From: an uncultured Alsobacter sp.
Lineage (GTDB): Bacteria > Pseudomonadota > Alphaproteobacteria > Rhizobiales > Beijerinckiaceae
NCBI RefSeq assembly: GCF_945952055.1
Contig: NZ_CAMFHB010000011.1
Span: forward strand, 1-64,000
Direction of reading: 5' to 3'
DNA length: 64,000 nt
Below the pieces are notes generated by a model. It was given only the letters and a program-made list of their open reading frames with translations. It made no database searches and was not told the origin of the DNA. A program made the position numbers and the translations under genes. Every line of letters starts with the position of its first letter. Position 1 is the stretch's first letter. This document shows, piece by piece, positions 57,763-64,000 of the stretch.

Positions 57763-57790
57763 TTGTCACCCGGCCAGCCGTCCGTACAGT
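57763..57790 (+). promoter_or_regulatory. Possible mtnP-apt promoter
   Basis: TTGTCA, a 16-bp spacer, TACAGT, ending 20 bp before the mtnP start and directly after the petC terminator. Reasonable match to a housekeeping promoter but unconfirmed. Confidence 0.4.
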
Positions 57791-57810
57791 CCGGGCGAGG
57801 GAGACTCGTC

Positions 57811-58686
57811 ATGACCAAAGCCATTCTCGGAATCATCGGTGGCTCGGGCATCTACGATTTGCCCGGTCTCGAGGACGTCCGCGAGGAGCGGATCGTCGGG
57901 CCGTGGGGCGAGCCGTCGGACGTCCTGCGCCGCGGGCGCATCGGGACCACCGAACTGGTCTTCCTGCCCCGCCACGGGCGTGGCCACCGCATCCCGCCGT
58001 CCGAGATCAACTACCGCGCCAACATCGACGCGCTGAAGCGCGCGGGCGTCACGGACATCGTCTCGTTGTCCGCCTGCGGTTCGTTCAAGCCCGACCTCCC
58101 GCCCGGCCTGTTCGTCCTGGTCGACCAGTTCGTCGATCGCACCCACGGCCGGGCTTCGAGCTTCTTCGGCACGGGCTGCGTGGCGCACGTGTCCATGGCT
58201 CATCCCGTCGGCCCCCGTCTGGCCGGCCGGCTCGCCGCCGCCGCCGATGCCGAGGGCGTCGCCGTGCGCCAGGGCGGCACCTATGTCTGCATGGAGGGAC
58301 CGCAGTTCTCGTCCTATGCCGAGTCGCTCACCTACAAGGGCCTCGGCTACGACGTGATCGGCATGACAGCCATGCCCGAGGCCAAGCTCGCCCGCGAGGC
58401 CGAGATCACCTACGCCACGCTGGCCATGGTGACGGATTTCGATTGCTGGCATCCGGACCACGACCATGTCGACGTGAAGTCGGTGATCGAGGTCATGCAC
58501 GCCAACACGGAGAAGGCCCGGCGCCTCGTCGCGCGCCTGGCGCGCGACTTCCCGACCGAGCGGGAGGACTGCCCCGCCGGGTCCCACAAGGCCCTCGACT
58601 TCGCCATCATGACCGCCCCTGCCCAGCGCGATCCGGCCCTGCTCGCGAAGCTCGACGCCGTGGCGGGGCGGGTGCTGCGCGGCTGA
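57811..58686 (+). CDS. mtnP: S-methyl-5'-thioadenosine phosphorylase
   Basis: 291 residues from the ATG at 57811, with GAGGGAG upstream. GGSGIYD at 10-16 is the phosphate-binding opening, with LPRHGRGHRIPPSEINYRAN and TYVCMEGPQFSSYAES as further active-site blocks. Cleaves methylthioadenosine, a polyamine by-product, to adenine and methylthioribose-1-phosphate. apt follows after 27 bp and salvages the adenine, so the two work as a pathway. Confidence 0.94.
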   Translation: MTKAILGIIGGSGIYDLPGLEDVREERIVGPWGEPSDVLRRGRIGTTELVFLPRHGRGHRIPPSEINYRANIDALKRAGVTDIVSLSACGSFKPDLPPGLFVLVDQFVDRTHGRASSFFGTGCVAHVSMAHPVGPRLAGRLAAAADAEGVAVRQGGTYVCMEGPQFSSYAESLTYKGLGYDVIGMTAMPEAKLAREAEITYATLAMVTDFDCWHPDHDHVDVKSVIEVMHANTEKARRLVARLARDFPTEREDCPAGSHKALDFAIMTAPAQRDPALLAKLDAVAGRVLRG

Positions 58687-58713
58687 CGTCCCTCATCAAA
58701 CCGGAAGAACTCC

Positions 58714-59244
58714 ATGGTCGATCTCCGCAGCGCCATCCGCACGATCCCCGACTATCCGAAGCCGGGCATCCTCTTCCGGGACATCACGACCCTGCTGGGC
58801 GACGCCCGGGCCTTCCGCCGGGCCGTGGATGAGCTCGTCCAGCCGTACGCGGGCACCAAGGTCGACAAGATCGCCGGCATCGAGGCCCGCGGCTTCATCC
58901 TCGGCGGCGCGGTGGCGCACCAGCTCTCGGCCGGCTTCGTTCCCATCCGCAAGAAGGGCAAGCTGCCCCACGCCACCGTCTCGATCGCCTACTCGCTGGA
59001 GTACGGCATCGACCAGATGGAGATGCACGAGGACGCTGTCGCCAAGGGCGAGCGCGTCATCCTCGTCGACGACCTCATCGCCACCGGCGGCACGGCGACG
59101 GCGGCGGTGCAGCTGCTGCAGCGCATCGGCGCCGAGGTCGTGGCCGCCATCTTCGTCATCGACCTGCCCGATCTCGGCGGCGCGGACAAGCTGCGCGCCC
59201 TGGGCGTCCCCGTCCGCACGCTCATCGGCTTCGAGGGCCACTGA
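58714..59244 (+). CDS. apt: Adenine phosphoribosyltransferase
   Basis: 176 residues, the usual length. PRPP-binding loop [16 protein letters not shown] at about 115-130 and the N-terminal [18 protein letters not shown] signature. Converts adenine and PRPP to AMP. Paired with mtnP in one operon. The PRPP synthase gene (prs) ends at the right edge of the window. Confidence 0.96.
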   Translation: MVDLRSAIRTIPDYPKPGILFRDITTLLGDARAFRRAVDELVQPYAGTKVDKIAGIEARGFILGGAVAHQLSAGFVPIRKKGKLPHATVSIAYSLEYGIDQMEMHEDAVAKGERVILVDDLIATGGTATAAVQLLQRIGAEVVAAIFVIDLPDLGGADKLRALGVPVRTLIGFEGH

Positions 59245-59329
59245 ACTCAGCTCCGGGGGCCGCCCGCCCCGAGCCACGCCACCCACCCCCACGGCCGCTC
59301 CAGGCCACCCACGCTCCGGAAGGATCCCC

Positions 59330-60115
59330 ATGGCCCCGCTGCCCTACGCCACCATCCCCGACCTCGCCGGCAAGGTCGTCCTCGTCACGGGCGGATCCAC
59401 GGGGATCGGCGCCGCCGCGGCCGAGGCTTTCGCCGCCACGGGCTGCCGGGTGATGGTGCACTACAATGCCAGCGCGGCCGAAGCGGAGGCGGTGGTGGCG
59501 CGCATCGTCGCCGCGGGCGGCCAGGCCGCCGCCGTGCAGGGCGACGTCACGGACCGGGCCCAGCCGGCGGCCATCCTGGCGGCCACCGTCGAGCGGTTCG
59601 GCGGCGTCGACGTCCTCGTCAACAACGCGGGCGGCATGCTCGGCCGCAAGTCGCTCGCCGAGATGACCGACGATCACTACGACCAGGTGATGCAGCTCAA
59701 TGCCTGGTCGGTGCTCGCCTTCATGCGCGAGGCCCAGCCGCTGCTGAAGGCCCGGGGCGGCGGATCCATCATCAACGTGACCTCGATCGCCGCGCGCAAC
59801 GGCGGCGGCAGCGGCGCCGAGCTCTATGCCGCGTCGAAAGGCTTCGTCTCGACGCTGACGCGCGGCCTGTCGAAGGCCCTGTGGAAGGACAACATCCGCG
59901 TCAACGGCATCGCGCCTGGCACGATCCACACGCCGTTCCACGAGCGCTACTCGACGGCCGAACAGCGCGAGGCGATGCGCCAGACCATTCCGATGGGCCG
60001 TCTGGGAACGTCCGAGGACTGCGCCGGCGCGTTCCTGTTCCTGGCCTCCGACGCCCTCTCCGGCTACATGATCGGGCAGGTGATCGAGGTCAACGGCGGC
60101 CAGTTGATGCCCTGA
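59330..60115 (+). CDS. Short-chain dehydrogenase/reductase, FabG-like
   Basis: 261 residues. Cofactor motif TGGSTGIG at 20-27, NNAGG at 98-102, catalytic Ser152, Tyr166 and Lys170 (YAASK). The start at 59330 follows GGAAGGATCCCC. Substrate not assignable. Downstream of apt by 85 bp, same direction; a diverged copy of the hairpin repeat begins directly after its stop. Confidence 0.88.
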   Translation: MAPLPYATIPDLAGKVVLVTGGSTGIGAAAAEAFAATGCRVMVHYNASAAEAEAVVARIVAAGGQAAAVQGDVTDRAQPAAILAATVERFGGVDVLVNNAGGMLGRKSLAEMTDDHYDQVMQLNAWSVLAFMREAQPLLKARGGGSIINVTSIAARNGGGSGAELYAASKGFVSTLTRGLSKALWKDNIRVNGIAPGTIHTPFHERYSTAEQREAMRQTIPMGRLGTSEDCAGAFLFLASDALSGYMIGQVIEVNGGQLMP

Positions 60116-60116
60116 G

Positions 60117-60162
60117 GCATCATCCCACCAGGCGGATACCGGCTGGTGGACGAAGACGGTGC
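60117..60162 (+). repeat. Diverged fifth copy of the hairpin repeat
   Basis: 46 bp aligned without gaps to unit 2 at 33335, with six substitutions. Two of them fall at paired positions of the inner stem (CCGCCAG/CTGGCGG became CCACCAG/CTGGTGG), so pairing is kept. It begins two bases after the short-chain dehydrogenase stop codon. Confidence 0.8.
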
Positions 60163-60178
60163 GCGCTGCCGGCCGAGG

Positions 60179-60667
60179 TCAGCCGGCGGCGCCCGGCGAC
60201 ACTTCCAGGAAGTTCGTCCCGGTGAACTCGAAGGCGCGCTCGCCCTTCTGGTTGTCGGCCCAGTTCTGGTGCGTCAACAGTCCCCAGCCGGGACGGCTGG
60301 CGGACACCCGCTTGTCGACGATCTTGCTCCAGAAGACCAGCGTGTCACCCGGCTTCACCGGACGCAGCCAGCGCAGGTCCCGGAAGCCGGGGGAGGGGCC
60401 GAGTTTGGGAACGGGCCGGCCTTGGGCCCGCGCGTCCTCGGCCTGGCGCTTCAGGCTGTCGACGCGCAGCCGCATCCACATGGAGGCCGTGTGCCACCCC
60501 GAGGCGCAGAGCCCACCGAAGTGGCTCGCCGCGCCGGCGGCCTCGTCGAGGTGGAAGGGCTGCGGATCGAAGGCGCGCGCGAAGGTCTTGATCTCGTCGG
60601 CGGTGAAGGTGTGGCTGCCGAGCTCCTCGGCCTCTCCGACCACGACGTCGTTGAAGAACCGGGTCAC
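60179..60667 (-). CDS. MaoC-like dehydratase, second of a pair
   Basis: 162 residues, GTG start overlapping the stop of the upstream MaoC gene (GTGA). Hot-dog fold hydratase family with FARAFDPQPFHLDE, the catalytic Asp/His region, and FRDLRWLRPVKPGDTL, the second shared block. Hydrates or dehydrates an enoyl-CoA or related thioester. Likely works as a heteromer with its neighbour. Confidence 0.88.
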   Translation of the reverse strand: MTRFFNDVVVGEAEELGSHTFTADEIKTFARAFDPQPFHLDEAAGAASHFGGLCASGWHTASMWMRLRVDSLKRQAEDARAQGRPVPKLGPSPGFRDLRWLRPVKPGDTLVFWSKIVDKRVSASRPGWGLLTHQNWADNQKGERAFEFTGTNFLEVSPGAAG

Positions 60668-61125
60668 GCCAGGGCCTCCTGCGTCCTGCGGCCGAAGATG
60701 ATGCTGTTCACCTCTTCCAGCACGACCTCTCCGGCCTGGTTCAGGAGTTCGAAGCGGAACTTCACGTAGCCGCGGTCGGCCTTCTTGGCGGAGGGGCGCG
60801 CCTCGAGGATCGTCTGGCGCACGCTCAGAACGTCGCCCGGCCGCACCGGCCGCAGCCACCGCATCTCGTCGATGCCCGGCGAGCCCATGCCGCGGCTTCC
60901 GCCCAGCATGTTGTCGACCATCATCCGCATCATGATCCCGCAGGAATGCCAGCCCGAGGCGGCGAGCCCGCCCAGCATCGACTGCGCCGCGGCGCCCTCG
61001 TCGAGGTGCATCGGCTGGGGATCGAACTGGCTCGCGAAGGAGACGATCTCCTCGCGGGTCACCTCGTGTCGCCCGTAGGTCGTCACGGTTCCGGGGACGA
61101 AGTCTTCGAAGGCGAGATCGGGCAC
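60664..61125 (-). CDS. MaoC-like dehydratase, first of a pair
   Basis: 153 residues from a GTG at 61125 with AAGGA upstream; an ATG at 61176 adds 17 less typical residues. FASQFDPQPMHLDE and MRWLRPVRPGDVLSV match the same blocks in the neighbouring paralogue, with which it shares a coupled stop/start. Pairs of MaoC proteins often act together; substrate unknown. Confidence 0.88.
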   Translation of the reverse strand: MPDLAFEDFVPGTVTTYGRHEVTREEIVSFASQFDPQPMHLDEGAAAQSMLGGLAASGWHSCGIMMRMMVDNMLGGSRGMGSPGIDEMRWLRPVRPGDVLSVRQTILEARPSAKKADRGYVKFRFELLNQAGEVVLEEVNSIIFGRRTQEALA

Positions 61126-61211
61126 GGGACTGATCCTTCGGACGGCGTTGCGCCGACGGCAGGCGTACGGAAGCACGAGGTCGGGGGCAACCCCGGCCGA
61201 CGCAGGGCCGG

Positions 61212-62309
61212 TCAGTTGGCGAAGCGGAAGTGCAGGACGTCCCCGTCCAGGACCACGTAGTCCTTGCCCTCGAGGCGGAAGCGCCCGGCATCGCGTGCGC
61301 CGGCCTCACCCTTGTGCTGGACGTAGTCGCCATAGGCGATCGTCTCGGCCCGGATGAACCCCTTCTCGAAGTCCGTATGGATGACGCCGGCCGCCTGGGG
61401 CGCCTTGGTGCCCTTGGTGATGGTCCAGGCGCGCGCCTCCTTCGGACCCACGGTGAAGTAGGTGACGAGGTGCAGGAGATCGTAGCCGGCGCGGATCACG
61501 CGGTTGAGGCCCGGCTCGTCGAGGCCGACGGCCTCCAGGTATTCCTTCTGCTCCTCGGGGGCGAGGACGGCGATCTCGCTCTCGATCTTGGCCGAGACGA
61601 CGACCGCCACCGCACCCTCTTCCTTGGCGCGGGCAAAGACCTTGGCGGAGAAACCGTTGCCGTCGTGGGCGGAAGCCTCCTCGACGTTGCAGACGTAGAG
61701 CACGGGCTTGGCCGTCAGCAGGTTCAGCATCTGGAAGTTGCGCTCTTCCTCGGCCTTGCGCTCGACGAGGCGCGCAGGCTTGCCGTCCTGCAGGAGCTTG
61801 AGGCAGCGCTGGATCAGGTCGAGCTGTTCCTTGGAATCCTTGTCGCCGCTGCGCGCCTTCTTCTCGAGCGCGGTGACGCGCTTCTCGAGGCTCTCGAGGT
61901 CGGCGAGCATGAGCTCGGTCTCGATGGTCTCGATGTCGGCGATCGGGTCCACCTTGCCCTCGACATGGGTGATGTCGCCGTCCTCGAAGCAGCGCACCAC
62001 ATGGGCGATGGCGTCCACCTCGCGGATGTTGGCCAGGAACTGGTTGCCGAGGCCCTCGCCCTTCGAGGCGCCGCGCACGATGCCGGCGATGTCGACGAAG
62101 GTGATGCGGGTCGGGATGATCTGGCCCGAACTCGCGATCTTCGCCAGCGTGTCCAATCGCGGATCCGGCACCGCGACGTCGCCGACGTTCGGCTCGATCG
62201 TGCAGAACGGATAGTTCGCCGCCTGCGCCGCCGCAGTCTGCGTCAGCGCGTTGAAGAGGGTCGACTTGCCGACGTTCGGCAGTCCGACGATTCCACACTT
62301 GAAGCCCAT
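61212..62309 (-). CDS. ychF: YchF/OLA1 family ribosome-binding ATPase
   Basis: 365 residues. Walker A GLPNVGKST at 9-17; the guanine-specificity motif is replaced by NVEE in VLYVCNVEEAS, the known reason YchF prefers ATP. A coiled-coil insert (about 130-165) and a C-terminal TGS domain ending VVLDGDVLHFRFAN complete the family layout. Upstream of it in the same direction is pth. Confidence 0.96.
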   Translation of the reverse strand: MGFKCGIVGLPNVGKSTLFNALTQTAAAQAANYPFCTIEPNVGDVAVPDPRLDTLAKIASSGQIIPTRITFVDIAGIVRGASKGEGLGNQFLANIREVDAIAHVVRCFEDGDITHVEGKVDPIADIETIETELMLADLESLEKRVTALEKKARSGDKDSKEQLDLIQRCLKLLQDGKPARLVERKAEEERNFQMLNLLTAKPVLYVCNVEEASAHDGNGFSAKVFARAKEEGAVAVVVSAKIESEIAVLAPEEQKEYLEAVGLDEPGLNRVIRAGYDLLHLVTYFTVGPKEARAWTITKGTKAPQAAGVIHTDFEKGFIRAETIAYGDYVQHKGEAGARDAGRFRLEGKDYVVLDGDVLHFRFAN

Positions 62310-62434
62310 GTCAGTGCACCAGTCGTTCGAGGTGGGTAGGCTTGTGCAGGAAAGGGTTGATGAGTACCAGCCCCTCGATGCGTCGGCCGCGTGAGATCGT
62401 GAGTTCGAGAGCGCCTGTCAATCGGCGCCAAATC

Positions 62435-63058
62435 CTAGTTGCCCTTCGCCTCGCCCTTTTCCCGCAACGTCTTCACCTCCGCCCAGCCGCAGGCCTCCAT
62501 GCGCAGGTGGACCTTGCTCTGGAAGGCGTTGTCGTCGCCCTTGGCGAGCAGGTCGGCGTGCATCGAGCAGGCGCCGCACAGATCGCCCACCCATTCCAGC
62601 TCGGCGCGTCCGAAGTCGTTGAGAACGTAGCCGTGCACGAGATCCTTATGGCCGGGATGGCCGATCCCGAGCCTCACGCGCTTGTAGTCGTTGCCGCACT
62701 GGGCGCTGATCGAGCGCAGGCCGTTGTGGCCGGCATTGCCGCCGCCGACCTTCACCCGCAGCTTCGCGGGCGCCAGGTCGAGCTCGTCGTGGAACACGAC
62801 CACGTCGCCGAGGGCGATCTTGAAGAAGCGCTGGGCTTCCGCGACCGCCCGTCCGGACTCGTTCATGAAGGTCTCGGGCTTCAGCAGCACGATCTTCTCG
62901 TCGGCAATGGTGACGTCCGCGCTCTCGCCCTGAAAGCGGCGCCGCCAGGGGCTCGCCCGGTGCTCGCGCGCGATCGCGTCCAGCGCCATGAAGCCGATAT
63001 TGTGCCGGTTGCCGGCGTAGCGGCTGCCCGGATTGCCCAGCCCGACGAAGAGCAGCAT
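62435..63058 (-). CDS. pth: Peptidyl-tRNA hydrolase
   Basis: 207 residues. Catalytic His19 in GNRHNIGF and the Asp in VVFHDELDL, with [10 protein letters not shown] between. Recycles peptidyl-tRNA released from stalled ribosomes. The C-terminal tail is a little long (Trp/Glu/Lys-rich). Order rplY-pth-ychF is standard in alphaproteobacteria. Confidence 0.96.
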   Translation of the reverse strand: MLLFVGLGNPGSRYAGNRHNIGFMALDAIAREHRASPWRRRFQGESADVTIADEKIVLLKPETFMNESGRAVAEAQRFFKIALGDVVVFHDELDLAPAKLRVKVGGGNAGHNGLRSISAQCGNDYKRVRLGIGHPGHKDLVHGYVLNDFGRAELEWVGDLCGACSMHADLLAKGDDNAFQSKVHLRMEACGWAEVKTLREKGEAKGN

Positions 63059-63079
63059 CGAGAGCTCCCGACATGAAGA

Positions 63080-63113
63080 GGCCGGGCAGGGAGGCTTGCT
63101 CCCGCGCCCGGCC
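63080..63113 (-). terminator. Hairpin between rplY and pth
   Basis: GGCCGGGC (63080-63087) pairs with GCCCGGCC (63106-63113), with an inner AGGGAG/CTCCC pairing. Lies 44 bp after the rplY stop. No T-run, so it may be an attenuator or stability hairpin rather than a full terminator. Confidence 0.4.
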
Positions 63114-63157
63114 CGGTCTCAGGTCCCGGCGGAACCGGCCTTGCGGCCGGATCGGCC

Positions 63158-63808
63158 TTACTTCTTCGCAGGGGCCGCCTTGGCGGGCGCAGCCGCCGGA
63201 GCGGCGGCGGGGGCCGCGGCCGGAGCCTCGTCCTTCATGCCCGACGGAGCGGCGATCGTGGCGATCGTGAAGTCACGCTCCTGGATGATCGGCTTGCAGT
63301 TCGCCGGCAGCGTCACCGCCGAGATGTGCAGCGAATCGTTGATGTCGAGCCCGGCGAGGTCCGCCGTGATCGAATCCGGGATGTTGTCGGCCGGAACGAG
63401 CATCTCGATGGCGTGGCGCACGATGTTCAGGGTGCCACCGCGCTTGATGCCCGGCGACGTCTCCTGGTTGATGAAGTGCACCGGGACGTCGACGCGGATC
63501 GACTGGCCGGCCTTCAGGCGCAGGAAGTCGACGTGAAGGGGGAAATCCTTCACCGGGTCGAGCTGGTAGTCGCGGGGCAGCACGCGGGTCTTCACGCCGT
63601 CCACCTCGACCTCGAACTGGGTCGTGAGGAAATGACCGGCGAAAATGAGCTGCTGGGTGGTCTTGTAGTCGAGGGCGATCGACACGGGCGCCTCTCCGGC
63701 CCCGTAGATCACGGCAGGCACGAGGCCCTGGCGACGAACGGCACGCGCGGCCCCCTTGCCGCCGGTCGGCCGCGTCGAAGCCTTGATCTGCTTCACGGCT
63801 GTGGACAT
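63158..63808 (-). CDS. rplY: Ribosomal protein L25/general stress protein Ctc
   Basis: 216 residues: the N-terminal L25 domain binding 5S rRNA (about 1-95, with [17 protein letters not shown]) and the C-terminal Ctc beta domain, ending in an Ala/Pro/Lys tail. Starts at 63808 after GGAAGAG. Between prs and pth, as usual. Confidence 0.95.
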   Translation of the reverse strand: MSTAVKQIKASTRPTGGKGAARAVRRQGLVPAVIYGAGEAPVSIALDYKTTQQLIFAGHFLTTQFEVEVDGVKTRVLPRDYQLDPVKDFPLHVDFLRLKAGQSIRVDVPVHFINQETSPGIKRGGTLNIVRHAIEMLVPADNIPDSITADLAGLDINDSLHISAVTLPANCKPIIQERDFTIATIAAPSGMKDEAPAAAPAAAPAAAPAKAAPAKK

Positions 63809-63962
63809 GGATCTCTTCCTTCAAAACGAGAGGGCCGCCACGCGGCCCAACACGGTTGCGCCCGTGCCTCCAGGGGTGTCTGGCGGGCGCGGCGGTGCCA
63901 TAGCAGAAAAGGCCCCGCGAGGGAAGGGCACCGTCCCGGACGGCTGCGAGACGGCTGGCGCC

Positions 63963-64000
63963 TCAGTCGAACAGGCTCGAGACGCTCTCTTCCAGCGCGG
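63963..64000 (-). CDS. prs: Ribose-phosphate pyrophosphokinase, last codons only
   Basis: Only the C-terminal residues ALEESVSSLFD and a TGA stop are inside the window. The ending SVSSLFD is typical of alphaproteobacterial PRPP synthase, and its place before rplY-pth-ychF agrees. Confidence 0.7.
   Translation of the reverse strand, partial: ALEESVSSLFD

Overview
This is a GC-rich 64 kb window from an alphaproteobacterium that makes bacteriochlorophyll, either a purple bacterium or an aerobic anoxygenic phototroph. The assignment rests on a near-canonical photosynthesis gene cluster (bchF-N-B-H-L-M-lhaA-puhA-puhB-puhC with divergent aerR/ppaA-ppsR), an unfused cytochrome bc1 operon, a complete cbb3 oxidase operon with its assembly genes, and the alphaproteobacterial order prs-rplY-pth-ychF. 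The genus cannot be fixed from the sequence. Nearly all coding space is used, most genes in operons are joined by ATGA or GTGA overlaps, and no rRNA, tRNA, CRISPR array, transposase or prophage gene was seen.

Region 1 (1-18.3 kb), photosynthesis cluster. The minus-strand superoperon starts at bchF (12369) and runs through bchN, bchB, bchH, bchL, bchM, lhaA, puhA, puhB and puhC into a conserved small protein cut by the window edge. It encodes vinyl hydration, dark protochlorophyllide reduction, Mg chelation and methylation, and assembly of the reaction centre H subunit and light-harvesting 1. Divergent from it lie aerR (a B12-type antirepressor) and ppsR (a PAS-PAS-HTH repressor), then a repeat-rich gap without genes, then a PucC-family carrier, bchP and a small membrane protein. 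Two TGT-N12-ACA-type operators sit on the -35 elements of the bchF and PucC-family promoters. bchG, usual between ppsR and the PucC-family gene, is absent here.

Region 2 (18.3-29.4 kb), general genes: a MarR regulator, prmB, a DUF924 protein, the prkA-yeaH-spoVR stress operon followed by an unrecognised 155-residue protein, a D-2-hydroxyacid dehydrogenase, a RecD-like helicase and an EamA exporter.

Region 3 (29.4-38.1 kb), microaerobic respiration: ccoNOQP behind a FixK/FNR-type box, then ccoGHIS. Four tandem copies of a 45/46-bp hairpin repeat and a separate strong hairpin lie between the two blocks. A diverged fifth copy with a compensated stem pair sits 27 kb away at 60117.

Region 4 (38.1-54.7 kb), housekeeping and envelope genes: a short-chain dehydrogenase, a candidate small-RNA locus with a perfect operator-like inverted repeat, a metallophosphoesterase, a Nudix hydrolase, a GNAT acetyltransferase, a four-gene MoxR/DUF58/BatA-DUF4159/vWA membrane module, a CCA-adding enzyme operon, a VapBC toxin-antitoxin pair, hemF and trmL.

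Region 5 (54.9-64 kb): petABC with a strong terminator, the adenine salvage pair mtnP-apt, a second short-chain dehydrogenase, two tandem MaoC-like dehydratases, then ychF, pth, rplY and the last codons of prs. bc1 links cyclic photosynthetic electron flow (Region 1) to respiration through cbb3 (Region 3), and hemF supplies the haem/bacteriochlorophyll trunk pathway, so much of the window serves one energy-conversion theme.
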